DNA from: CAWEDP01 sp963807925
GTDB taxonomy: Bacteria; Acidobacteriota; Vicinamibacteria; Vicinamibacterales; CAVVIG01
Reading direction: 5' to 3'
Assembly (NCBI GenBank): GCA_963807925.1
Contig: CAWEDP010000002.1
Coordinates: 1,054,001 to 1,118,000, forward strand
Length of the DNA stretch: 64,000 bases
A program made the position numbers and the translations under genes. Shown here piece by piece: positions 1-8,777 of this stretch. Below the pieces are notes generated by a model. That model worked only from the letters and a program-made list of their open reading frames with translations, was not told the DNA's origin and ran no database searches. Position 1 is the first letter of the stretch. Each line of letters opens with the position of its first letter.

Positions 1-441
1 GCAGCCGCCGGGGCGGACCGGCGCGAGACGCCGGCGCCGACCGCCGGGGTCCCCGATGTGCACCTGGACGCGCTGAAGGAGGCGCGGGGGGAGCCCGACG
101 GCGTGCCGCGCAATCTGTTCCGGTTCAAGCCGAAGGCGCCGCCCCCTGCCCCCGTGCAGGCCGCGCGCGCCGGCGCGCCGGTGGCGCCGCCGGTCAGCGC
201 GCCGACCGGGCCGCCGCCGCCGCCGCCGATTGCGCTGAAGTTCATCGGGATCGTGGAGCGGGCCAACCGCTCCGAGCGTCTTGCCGTGCTCAGCGACGGG
301 CGTGGCGGGTCGCCAATCTCCGGCAAGGAAGGCGATATCATCGAGGGCCGCTTCCGGATCCTGCGCATCGGCAACGAATCCATCGAGATGGCGTACCTCG
401 ACGGCCGCGGACGCCAGACGATTCGGCTGTCCGGCAGTTGA
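1..441 (+). CDS. PilP/GspC-like pilus or secretion assembly protein, N-terminus missing
   Basis: The frame is open to the left edge, so only the last 146 residues are visible and the true start lies outside the window. A Pro/Ala-rich linker occupies roughly the middle third. It is followed by a compact domain of about 68 residues, rich in beta-type sequence, that begins near IALKFIGIVER and contains GDIIEGRFRILRI. This arrangement, a flexible linker then a small beta domain, resembles the periplasmic part of PilP or GspC proteins that dock onto a secretin. Position supports it, since the secretin gene follows 51 bases downstream on the same strand. The family assignment is by resemblance and context only. 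An internal GTG at 58 could be mistaken for the start, but upstream codons stay open. Confidence 0.6.
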   Translation, partial: AAAGADRRETPAPTAGVPDVHLDALKEARGEPDGVPRNLFRFKPKAPPPAPVQAARAGAPVAPPVSAPTGPPPPPPIALKFIGIVERANRSERLAVLSDGRGGSPISGKEGDIIEGRFRILRIGNESIEMAYLDGRGRQTIRLSGS

Positions 442-492
442 CGTCGGGCAGCGGACGCCGAAGGGAATCGGAACCGCAGATTCGAGAAGCTC

Positions 493-2996
493 ATGATGAA
501 ACGGCTGGGGACACTCGCGGGCGTCGTCGGGATCGCGCTGTTGGTCGGCGGCTGCGCCGCCAGCCGGGCCTTTCGCCAGGGCGACGCCGCCACGCGCAGC
601 GGCGACCTCGATCAGGCGGTCGCGGCGTATCGTCGCGCCGTGCTCGCCGACCCCGACAGCACGCGATACAAGATTTCGCTGGAGCGCGCAATGCAGGCGG
701 CGTCGCGGATGCACCTGGACCGCGCGCAGAAGTTCGAGCAGCAGGATCAGCTCGAGGCAGCGCTTGGCGAGGTACAGGGCCGCCAGCGAGTACGATCCGA
801 GCAATCGCGGCATCGCCACCAAGGTCGCCGCCATCGAGAAGACGCTTCGCGATCGGCTGGAGGCATCGCGGCCGACGCCGCCCGGCCAGCAACTGCGCGA
901 CCGCGTCCGCGCCGCATCCGCCGAGCCCATCCTCAACCCGACGATCGATCGGCTGAATCTGACCTTCACCAACACCGGGTTCAAGGACGTCCTCAACTTC
1001 ATCGCAAACGCCAGCGGCATCAACGTGACCTACGACCGCGAGGTCGTCGATCGACCGATGTCGATCCAGATCAACGACGTGACGGTCGAGCAGGCGCTCA
1101 ACCAGATCATGGCGATGAACCAGCTCTCGTACAAGATCGTCAACCCGACGTCGATCTTCGTCTTCCAGGATCTCGCGAACAAGCACCAGCAGTACGACGA
1201 GCAGGTGATTCGCACCTTCTTCATCCAGCACGCGGACGTGACCGAGCTGGGTCAGATTCTGAGCGCCATCATCCGCCTGCCCAACATCGCCGTCCAGCCG
1301 GTCATCTCGTTCAACAAGACCAACAACACGATGACCATCCGCGCCAGCACGACGGTCATGCAGATTCTCGAGAAGGTCATCGAGGCGAACGACAAGCCGC
1401 GAGCCGAGCTGGTGTTCGACATCGAGATCCTCGAGGTCGACCGCGATCGGGCGAAGACCTACGGGCTGAACCTGTCGGAGTTCGCGCTGGGCGCCGTCTT
1501 CTCGCCGGAGGTCTCCCCCGGCGCGACGACCACCGCCGCCACGACGGGGACCGGGACCGGCACCACCACGACGACCACAGGGCGATCGACGTCGCCGAGC
1601 GCCGTCGTGTCGCCGCCGCCGTTCAACCTGAACACGATCTCGCGCGGCGTGTCGACCGCCGACTTCTACCTGGCCGTGCCGACCGCCGTGGTGCGCGCGC
1701 TCGAGAGCGACACGCATTCGCGGCTGCTGGCCAAGCCGCAGCTGCGCGGCGCCGAAGGCGCGAAGCTGACGCTGAACCTCGGGACACAGGTCCCGATCGT
1801 GACGACCAGCTATACGCCCATCGCCACCGGGGGCGCCGGCGTCAATCCGCTCAACTCGTTCAACCTCAAGGACGTCGGGATCAACATCGACATCACCCCG
1901 CGCGTGACGCTCGACGGCGACATCCTCCTGGATCTGAACGTCGAGAGCAACGCGCAGGGACCGGACAAGAACGTCGCCGGGGCGAACTACCCGTCCTTCA
2001 CGCGGCGCGCGGTCAGCACCCGGCTGCGCCTTCGCGATGGAGAATCGAACCTTCTGGCAGGTCTGCTCCGCGAGGACGAGGCAACGACCGTGAACGGGCT
2101 GCCCGGCGCGATCCACGTGCCGGGCCTCAAGCAGGTGCTCTCGAACAACACCAGCTCGAAGTCGCAGATCGACCTGATCATGCTGCTCACGCCGCACATC
2201 GTGCGCACGAGCGAGATCACGGAATCGGATCTCCGGCCGATTTACATCGGATCGCAGCAGAGCCTTGGCCTCGGTGGTCCGCCGCCGTTGATTGCGCCGC
2301 CCGAGCAGCCCGCCGCCCCCGCCGCGCCGGCCCCCGCCGCCCCGCCCCCTCAGACGCAGCCGGGCGCCGTGCTGGTGCCACCGCCAGGCACGACGCCGGT
2401 GCCGGGATTCATTGCGGTGCCCCCGCCGCCGGCACCGCCGGCTCCGGCGCCGCCACAGGCGCCCGAAGCGGTATCGCCACCCGCCGTGCCGCCGCAAGCC
2501 GGTGCCGTCCCACCGCCCGGCACACCGCCTGCGGCCGCTGTCCAGCCGGCACCCGCGGATCAGGCGGTCACCCAGGGCGTTGGCGCGGCGCAGGTCCTGA
2601 TTTCTCTCCCGGCCACCACGTTCCGCGTGGGCCAGGGACCTGTACACCGTCCCCCTGACGATCGTGAACGCCTCGCGGTTGACCGGCCTGGCCCTGACGC
2701 TCACCTACGATCCGATGGTGCTGCGGGTGCGGAGCGTTCAGGAAGGCAGCTTCATGCGATCGGGCGGCGCGACCGCGACCTTCACCCAGCAGCAGGCGCC
2801 CGGACGCGTGGACCTCACGGTGGTGCGCACCTCCGACGCGACCGGGGCGACCGGCACCGGTCCCGCCGCGGCCATCCTGTTCGATGCCATTGCGCCGGGG
2901 ACGGCCACCCTGACGCTCAGCGGCACCGGTACCGGCCCGGGGGGCACGGCGATGGGGCTGCAGTTCAGACCGGTCACGGTAAGCGTCCAGCAATGA
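493..2996 (+). CDS. gspD: GspD/PilQ-type secretin lipoprotein with C-terminal cohesin-like domain; two +1 frameshifts
   Basis: Outer-membrane channel subunit of a type II secretion or type IV pilus-like machine. The product starts MMKRLGTLAG and has a lipobox LVGGC (Cys21), a TPR-like stretch (about residues 28-60) and secretin N-domains (around LTFTNTGFKDVLNF). The secretin core contains GTQVPIV and LLDLNVESNAQG, with a Thr/Gly-rich loop inserted near 1520-1600. A long Pro/Ala linker (about 2290-2560) leads to a cohesin-like beta domain ending at 2996. The frame breaks twice. Near 770-772 an extra G gives GAGGTAC where GAG TAC continues the protein. Near 2635-2641 one extra base precedes TGTACACC. 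Removing one base at each site restores 833 residues. The stop overlaps the next start (CAATGA). Family call is firm; whether the breaks are real is not. Confidence 0.85.
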
Positions 2997-3502
2997 CACT
3001 GACAGAGATTCGCCGATGGCGGGGGAGCGAACGGCGGGATCGCGCCGCCGGCTACACGTTCGTGGAACTGCTGGTCGTGTCGACGATCGTGCTGATTCTG
3101 GCCTCCGCCGTGATGCCGCTCGCCCGGGTGTCGGCCACACGGCAGCGCGAGGTGGAGCTCCGTCGCGCGCTGCGCGAAATCCGAACGGGGATCGATCAGT
3201 ACAAGGACGCGGCCGACCAGATGGCCATCTCGCCGCTCGAGATCAAGGTTGGCAGCGAGAACTACCCGCCGGATCTGGAAACGCTGGTCCAGGGCGTCAC
3301 GCGGACCAACGACGCGAGCGGCGTGAAGCTCAAATTCCTGCGGCGCGTCCCTGTCGATCCGATGACGCACAGCATGGAGTGGGGCATGCGCTCGTACCAG
3401 GACCCGCCCGACTCGACGCGCTGGGGCGGCCAGAACGTCTTCGACGTCCACACGACCTACGACGGCATCGCGCTCGACGGCACCAGGTACCGCGACTGGT
3501 GA
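2993..3502 (+). CDS. gspG: GspG-like type II secretion pseudopilin
   Basis: Prepilin-like protein of 169 residues, processed at the inner membrane and assembled into a pseudopilus. The start codon overlaps the secretin stop. A short basic leader of about 20 residues ends at AAGYTFVELLVVSTIVLIL, the prepilin peptidase signature: Gly before the cleavage, Phe/Thr after it and Glu at position 5, followed by a hydrophobic helix. Next come an amphipathic stretch with many Arg residues and a GspG-like globular part ending DGTRYRDW, with the C-terminal Trp seen in this group. Translational coupling to the secretin and the similar gene 31 bases downstream suggest one transcript. A minor pseudopilin role is equally possible. 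Confidence 0.87.
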   Translation: MTLTEIRRWRGSERRDRAAGYTFVELLVVSTIVLILASAVMPLARVSATRQREVELRRALREIRTGIDQYKDAADQMAISPLEIKVGSENYPPDLETLVQGVTRTNDASGVKLKFLRRVPVDPMTHSMEWGMRSYQDPPDSTRWGGQNVFDVHTTYDGIALDGTRYRDW

Positions 3503-3533
3503 CTGGCGCTCCGGGCCCGCACCGGGTGACCGA

Positions 3534-3939
3534 ATGACCACAGGACGCCTGCGCAGGGCTGCCGGCTTCACCTTGATCGAGCTGCTCATCGTGCTCTCGA
3601 TCATCGTGATCCTGGCGTCGATGGGGCTCGCGCAATACCGGAACAGCATCGTCCGCGCGAACGAAGCGGTGCTGAGCGAGGACTTGTTCCGGATGCGGGA
3701 TGCGATCGATCAGGTACTACGCCGACAAGGGGCGGTACCCCGGCAGTCTTGACGCGCTGGTGACGGACGGGTACCTGCGCAAGCTGCCCGACGATCCCTT
3801 CACGAAATCGTCCGCGTCCTGGCAGGCGGTTCCCGCCGAGCCCAATCCGACCAATCCCACCGCGGAGCCGGGCGTCTACGACGTGAAGAGCGGATCGGAT
3901 AGCACCGCTCTGAACGGCACCAAGTACAGCGACTGGTAA
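3534..3939 (+). CDS. Second GspG-like pseudopilin; one +1 frameshift
   Basis: A short leader ends at AAGFTLIELLIVLSIIVILA, a textbook prepilin cleavage and N-methylation signature with Glu5. The C-terminal half is a GspG-like head ending NGTKYSDW. The two halves are in different frames: the first runs to about 3712 (MRDAIDQ) and the second picks up YYADKGRYPGSLDALV. An extra G at 3713/3714 (CAGGTAC where CAG TAC is expected) explains the break. Removing it gives 134 residues with an uninterrupted pilin fold. It follows the first pseudopilin by 31 bases and is closed by a strong hairpin at 3945. Without correction it would be called two short ORFs or a pseudogene. Confidence 0.8.
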
Positions 3940-3944
3940 AGGCG

Positions 3945-3969
3945 CGACCGCGCCACGCTGGCGCGGTCG
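3945..3969. terminator. Strong hairpin between convergent genes
   Basis: A perfect 10-bp stem (CGACCGCGCC paired with GGCGCGGTCG) closes a 5-base loop (ACGCT), five bases after the pseudopilin stop at 3939. The reverse-strand lipoprotein gene ends at 4036, so the hairpin could act in both directions. No T-tract follows, so it is a terminator-like structure, not a classical intrinsic terminator. Confidence 0.55.
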
Positions 3970-4035
3970 TCTGAGTGGCGTGATCTCGCGCGTGGGCCAA
4001 ATCCATACGGCGGCTCAGCCGTCGCCGACGCGCGG

Positions 4036-5626
4036 CTACGAGATCGTCACCGACGTCGTGCCGCTGGTGTGACGCCCGAGCGAATCGGTCACGGTCAGCG
4101 TGACGACATACGCCCCGGCTTGGTTGTACGTGTGTGTCACGGAAATCGTCCCGTTGACGCCGCCGAGGTCCTGCGACCCCTCGGTGCCGCCCCAGTTGAT
4201 CGTTGCCTGGACGATGGACACCCCCGACGGCGGCGTGACCTGAATCTGGAACGTGACGGTCGCCGGGTGACCGGATGGCGGCGAAATCGACTGCACGGTG
4301 ACGAGCACGGTTGGCAGTCCCGTCGGCACGACCGTTACCGACGTGGACACGCTGACGCTGTTCCCGGAGATCGTCGTCATCGTGGCCGTCACCGTGTAGT
4401 TGCCGGCGTTCGTGTACACAGTGCGAAACCGAGACGGTCCCCGTAATCGCGCCGAGATCCTGCCCGCCTTCGCTGCCGCCCCAGTCGATGTGCACGTTCC
4501 GCACGGCGTCACCGGGCGGCAATGTTCCGGTCCCGACCTGAAACACCGCCGGCAGGCCCGCGTTCGGCGGCGTCGTGGGGGGCGTGATGGTCAGGCCGAG
4601 GGCCGCGGGGTTCACGGTGACGCCGGTCGAAACCGACGCGCTGAAGCCGGAGGCATCCGTGACGGTGGCGGTGATGGTGTAGCTGCCGGCCGTGCGGTAC
4701 GTGTGCGAGACGATCGCGTTGCCGTTTACCGCACCGAGATCCTGAATCTGCCCGTCGCCCCAGTTGACGGTGACGTCGCGGATCACGCTGCCGTTGGTCG
4801 TCGACGCCGTCACAGCGAACGTATACGACGCGGGGAGCCCGGCGGTCGGCGGCGTCGACGGCGGCGTGATCAAGAGCGTTGCTGCGCCAGCAACGTTGAT
4901 GGTGATGGTCGCAGAGGTCTGTCCGGACGTATCGGCGCCGGTTCCTGTACCGGTGCCGGTGCCCGTTCCTGTCCCGGGACTCGTCGATGCGCCCTGAGCC
5001 CCGACGGTGGCCGTGACCATGGCCTGGTTGGCCGTTCGCAACGTGGTCGTGGCGAGGCCACCTGTGTCGGTCGTGACGATGGCCTGATCGAGCGTACCTG
5101 CGGTCGTGGAGAAGGAGACTGGAGCGGAAGTCAGCGCGTTGCCGTTGATGTCGTACACCGCGGCGGTGATGGCTGACGCGCCGCCGGTCGGAGGCAGGAT
5201 CGTCGGATTCGCCGACAGCGTGATGCGGCCAACCGCCGCCGTCCCCAGGGCAATCTTGAGCGTGCTCGAATCGCCCGCCACCGCGCCGCCGGAAATCGCC
5301 GTGATCGTTGCCGTTCCGTTCGCTGTGCCGGCGCTGAAGGTCGCAACCGCCTGCCCGTTGATGTCGGTTTCCACGTTCGCCGGCTGAATGGTGCCGAGCG
5401 TCGTCGTAAACGTGATCTGCGTGCCCTCGTGCGGCGGCGTTCCAGACGGTTCGACGACTTGAGCCCTGATCTCGGTCGAGCCGTTCAGCGGCAAGGCCGT
5501 CGCCGCGGCCGTCAGGCTGATGGTGGAGCCGGTTGGGGCGAGCAGCGGCACCCGCTGGCAGGACACCAGGACCAGCGACCACAGGGCGAGAGCCGCAACG
5601 AGGTTCGCGCGACCGCGTGCTATCAT
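4036..5626 (-). CDS. Surface lipoprotein with Ig-like (Big_1-type) and PKD-type repeats; one +1 frameshift
   Basis: Predicted exported lipoprotein of about 529 residues once one base is removed. From ATG 5626 it has a signal peptide (MIARGRANLVAALALW) and lipobox LVLVSC. Two invasin-type Ig-like repeats follow (ending LGTIQPANVETDINGQ and AGTLDQAIVTTDTGG), then a Gly-Thr repeat linker, then at least three PKD-like beta domains, each carrying a motif such as VNWGDGQIQDLG or INWGGTEGSQDLG followed by SHTY or THTY. The frame breaks near 4418-4421 beside GTAC; one extra base separates VSVSH from VYTNAGNYTVT. An upstream ATG at 5641 is in frame but overlaps the -10 box of a good promoter, so 5626 is preferred. 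It lies opposite to the pilin genes that flank it, which suggests a cargo or adhesin linked to that machine, but this is inference. Confidence 0.72.
4941..4977. repeat. Degenerate 6-bp tandem repeat coding for Gly-Thr
   Basis: About six imperfect copies of a hexamer of the form GTNCCN (GTTCCT, GTACCG, GTGCCG, GTGCCC and so on). On the reverse strand they code for alternating Gly and Thr in the linker between the Ig-like and PKD parts of the lipoprotein. Hexamer slippage would change linker length without breaking the frame. Confidence 0.6.
5618..5626 (+). promoter_or_regulatory. Extended -10 promoter for the pilin-like gene
   Basis: TGC followed by TATCAT forms an extended -10 element about 25 bases before the ATG at 5651. 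No good -35 hexamer is visible at 17 bases. It sits on top of the start codon of the divergent lipoprotein gene (5626), so the two transcription start regions overlap. Confidence 0.4.
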
Positions 5627-5639
5627 CTGGGAGCTAAGC

Positions 5640-5668
5640 ATTTTACTTCCATGAAGTTACAGCGTCAA
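5640..5668 (-). promoter_or_regulatory. Sigma70-type promoter for the lipoprotein gene
   Basis: On the reverse strand TTGACG (5668-5663) is separated by exactly 17 bases from TAAAAT (5645-5640), matching five of six bases in each box of the housekeeping consensus. The -10 box covers the ATG at 5641, so transcription should begin downstream of that codon and translation at the ATG at 5626. The forward pilin-like gene starts at 5651, inside the spacer. Confidence 0.6.
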
Positions 5669-6515
5669 TTCCGCTCGAGCGGCTCCGGCGCCGGCGGCCC
5701 GCCGGGGCCACAATGGGCGCGTGAGGGCGGCTACGCGATGGCGGTTCTCCTGATCGCGATGAGCGTGATGGCCATCATGATGACCATCGCCCTGCCGACG
5801 TGGCGCCAGATGTCGCAGCGCGAAAAGGAAGCCGAGCTCGTGTTTCGCGGCGAACAGTACGCGCGGGCGCTCACGCTCTTTCAGGCGAAGAACGGACCCG
5901 GAACGACTCCACCCAACGTCGATGTGCTGGTCGACGCAGCGCTTCCTCCGAAAGAAGTACAAGGACCCGATCACCAACGACGATTTCGTCCCGATCCTCC
6001 AGTCGGCCGGACAGGGCGCGCCGGGCGGAGGACAACCAGGTCCGGGTCAGACCGGCGCTGCCGGCGCGGCGTTCCGCGCTGCGGCCACGCAGCAGCTTCA
6101 GCAGCTTCAGCAGCTTCGCACCCAGGTCGAGCAGCTGGCCGCCCAGCGAGGCTCCATTCCGGGCGGAACCCCTGGAAACGGAGCGGCGGGTGCCGGCGGG
6201 ATCGTCGGATTCACGAGCAAGAGCAAGGACCAGTCGATCCGCAGCTACAAGGGCCGCACTCACTACAACGAGTGGCAGTTCATGGCCGTCGTCCGTACCG
6301 CCGCTCCCGGGGCCGGTCAGGGCCCGGGAGGTCCCGGCCGCGGCCAGCGAGGCAATCAGGGCAATCCTCAGAACCCGCCCGGCCCGTTCGGCGTGGGCGG
6401 CCGGCAGGGTACGCCGCGCGGGAATCGAGGACCGTTCAATCCAGGGAATCCGCCGCCTCGCGGTGGCGGTCAGGGTAACAACCCGTTCACGCCTCCGCCT
6501 CCGACACGCCGTTAA
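5651..6515 (+). CDS. Pilin-like membrane protein with Gly/Pro/Gln-rich tail; one +1 frameshift
   Basis: Pseudopilin-like protein, 287 residues after correction. The N-terminus has a basic leader and a hydrophobic segment beginning near GGYAMAVLLIAMSVMAIMM; Glu5 of a classical prepilin is not obvious, so processing is uncertain. The head contains SQREKEAELVFRGEQYARAL and FLRKKYKDPITNDDF, motifs recalled from pilin-like proteins of acidobacterial secretion clusters. The middle has a QQL repeat. The last 100 or so residues are low-complexity Gly, Pro, Gln and Arg. The frame breaks near 5936: a single extra base after GTCGAC separates NVDVLVD from QRFLRKKYKDP. It belongs with the secretin cluster although the lipoprotein gene intervenes on the other strand. 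Confidence 0.7.
6090..6116 (+). repeat. Three exact 9-bp tandem copies (CAGCAGCTT-type)
   Basis: Three tandem copies of a nonamer (last base variable) code for QQL repeats in the head-to-tail linker of the pilin-like protein. Copy number could vary in frame. Confidence 0.6.
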
Positions 6516-6605
6516 GACGTTCGACGCCGCGATTTGGCCAGAACCGAACCCGCGTCGCGACGGACCGACCGATTCGTCACCAACGGCGCCGTTCGGCGCG
6601 GGGAT

Positions 6606-7679
6606 TCAGAATCCGGCAAGCGCGTCATGAAACGTGCGTCGGACGTCGCGCATCTCGTCGAGCGTGCCGCCGTGGCAGACGCGATTGGTCAGCAGGACGT
6701 AATAGCGGTCGCGGGCCGGATCGATCCAGAGAGACGTGCCCGTGAAGCCGACGTGGCCGATGGCCGACGGCGACATCTGCGTCCCGCACGAGGAGGCCGG
6801 CATCATCGTGTCCCAGCCCAGCGCTCTCGAACTGCCGGGCACCGTCGTCCTGGTGGCGAACCGGGCGACCCGCGGTGGCGTCAGCGGCTCGGGCACCACA
6901 CCATCGCCGCGAAGGGCGCGCAGCACGAGCCTCGCGAACGCGCCGACCGCCGCCGCCGTCCCGAAGAGCCCCGCGTGCCCGGCGACCGGACCGAGGACCG
7001 CCGCATAACCGTCGTGCACGACGCCGACGAGCGTCCGACCGCGTCGCACGTCTTCGTCCATCGGGACCGTCGGCGCGGCGCGCGTCGGGTCGGGAAGCGC
7101 GAACGTCAGCGGGCCGGTCTCGAGCGCCGTCTCCACCGTGCCCAGCCGACCTCTGATCGCATCGAACTCGGTCGCGAGCGGCCGGCCCGTGCGGCCGCTG
7201 ACGAGAAGGCCCAGCAGAATGAAGCCGAGGTCGGAGTAGACAGATCGCGTCCGCGGCCGGTAGGCGAGCGGCATCGAGGCGATGTCGTGCGCGAACTCCC
7301 GCGCCGTCGCCGGCGGAGCCTCGAGCAGTCGCGGCGGGAGACCGGACGTATGCTCGAGCAGATCGCGCACCGTCACGTGCTCGCGGTCCGCGCCGCGCCA
7401 GTCGGTGAGCGAGTCGGCCACCGGCTCCTCGAGGTCGACCACGCCCGATGCGATCAGCTGCATGACCACCGTCGTTGTGGCGATCGGTTTCGTGAGTGAG
7501 GCGAGGTCGAACGCAGTGTCTTCGTCCGCGGGGGCGGCGCCCGGGGCGAATGTCAGCGCGCCCATCGCTTCGTGCCACAGCGCGCTGCGGCTCGACCCCA
7601 CGTGAACGGCGGCGGCGGGAAACACGCGGCGCCGGAGGGCCTCGCTCAGGACGTGGCGCGCGCTGGCAGTGGAGCTCAC
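6606..7679 (-). CDS. Serine hydrolase of the beta-lactamase/penicillin-binding-protein-like family
   Basis: Class C beta-lactamase-like serine hydrolase, 357 residues. The nucleophile motif SLTK (S-x-x-K) lies near residue 60, HTSGLPP near 110, the tyrosine motif YSDLGF near 148, and a late GFTGTS motif near 310 takes the place of the KTG box. No signal peptide is seen, so it may act in the cytoplasm, unlike secreted AmpC-type enzymes. It begins 7 bases after murQ on the same strand. MurQ handles MurNAc-6-phosphate during wall recycling, and serine hydrolases of this type are often found next to murQ, which points to a muropeptide or amino-sugar substrate. Substrate not determined. Confidence 0.85.
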   Translation of the reverse strand: MSSTASARHVLSEALRRRVFPAAAVHVGSSRSALWHEAMGALTFAPGAAPADEDTAFDLASLTKPIATTTVVMQLIASGVVDLEEPVADSLTDWRGADREHVTVRDLLEHTSGLPPRLLEAPPATAREFAHDIASMPLAYRPRTRSVYSDLGFILLGLLVSGRTGRPLATEFDAIRGRLGTVETALETGPLTFALPDPTRAAPTVPMDEDVRRGRTLVGVVHDGYAAVLGPVAGHAGLFGTAAAVGAFARLVLRALRGDGVVPEPLTPPRVARFATRTTVPGSSRALGWDTMMPASSCGTQMSPSAIGHVGFTGTSLWIDPARDRYYVLLTNRVCHGGTLDEMRDVRRTFHDALAGF

Positions 7680-7686
7680 GGGCCGG

Positions 7687-8631
7687 TCAGCCGACCTTCA
7701 GCAGCTCCTTCAAGCGATGTTCGACATCCTCGCCGATGGCGTCGCGCACGAAGTCGTGGGCGTGGCGGAGCCGCGCGAGCGCGCGGGTATAGGTGAGGCC
7801 GGCCCTCTGCATGACGATCGCGGCCTTGACGTTCCAATGCGCGCGCCGCAGCAGACGGTCGGCTTCCTCGTACTCCAGGCCGGTCACGATGCCGACGATG
7901 CGACGGGCACGATCCCTCAGCTTCTCGGATCCCGTCTGCACGTCGACCATGAGGTTGCCGTAGGTCTTCCCGATGCGGATCATCGACGCCGTCGTCAGCA
8001 TGTTGAGGACGATCTTCGTGGCGGTTCCCGCCTTCAGCCGTGTCGACCCGGCGATCACTTCCGGTCCGACCGCCGGCGCGATCGTGACGTCCACGAAGGT
8101 CTGCAGCTCCGTGGCCGGATCGCAGGTGACGAAAATGATCTTCGAGCCGGCGCGGCGCGCGCGCGTCAGGGCGCCGCGGACGAACTGCGTCATGCCGCTC
8201 GCCGACACGCCGATGACGACGTCGCGCTTCGACGGCTTGAGCCGCATGATGGACCGCGCCCCTTCCTCGTAATTGTCCTCGATGCCCTCGCGCGGGCGCA
8301 TGAGCGCGTTCTGGCCGCCGGCCATGATGGCCTGCACCAGGCTGGGACTGGTCCCGAAGGTCGGCGGCATCTCCGCGGATTCGAGGACGCCGAGCCGGCC
8401 GCTCGTGCCGGCGCCGACGAACACGATGCGTCCGCCGCGGCGGAGCGCCTGCGTGATCACGTCGACGCCGACGGCGATCCGCGACTTCTCGCGCTGCACC
8501 GCCGCCAGCATCTTGCGATCCTCCGCGAGCATGCTTTCGACGATGTCCGAAGTCGGGAGTTTGTCGATCGCGAGAGTGGCGGGGTTGATGGCCTCGGTGG
8601 GCAAGCCCTGCCATTTCGAGCGAGCAGCCAT
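7687..8631 (-). CDS. murQ: N-acetylmuramic acid 6-phosphate etherase
   Basis: Cleaves the lactyl ether of MurNAc-6-phosphate to give GlcNAc-6-phosphate and D-lactate in peptidoglycan recycling. The 314-residue length is normal. The SIS sugar-phosphate fold is seen in VFVGAGTSGRLGVLESAEM, followed by GQNALMRPREGIEDN and GTATKIVLNMLTT, both conserved in MurQ. The C-terminal helical part includes GLEYEEADRLL. It is the first gene of a two-gene reverse-strand unit with the serine hydrolase downstream and is divergent from xerD, 146 bases away. Confidence 0.95.
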   Translation of the reverse strand: MAARSKWQGLPTEAINPATLAIDKLPTSDIVESMLAEDRKMLAAVQREKSRIAVGVDVITQALRRGGRIVFVGAGTSGRLGVLESAEMPPTFGTSPSLVQAIMAGGQNALMRPREGIEDNYEEGARSIMRLKPSKRDVVIGVSASGMTQFVRGALTRARRAGSKIIFVTCDPATELQTFVDVTIAPAVGPEVIAGSTRLKAGTATKIVLNMLTTASMIRIGKTYGNLMVDVQTGSEKLRDRARRIVGIVTGLEYEEADRLLRRAHWNVKAAIVMQRAGLTYTRALARLRHAHDFVRDAIGEDVEHRLKELLKVG

Positions 8632-8777
8632 GGTGCACTGGACCTCACGAACCGGGCGCGGATGGTATCACAGTCATCACATCGGCGGCCCGCACGTCGC
8701 GCGACCCGTGGCGCGTCGATGGCCCGCCGCACAGGTGTCGGCGACGGTAGACTGTCGGTCGGGCGTCCCGCACACTC

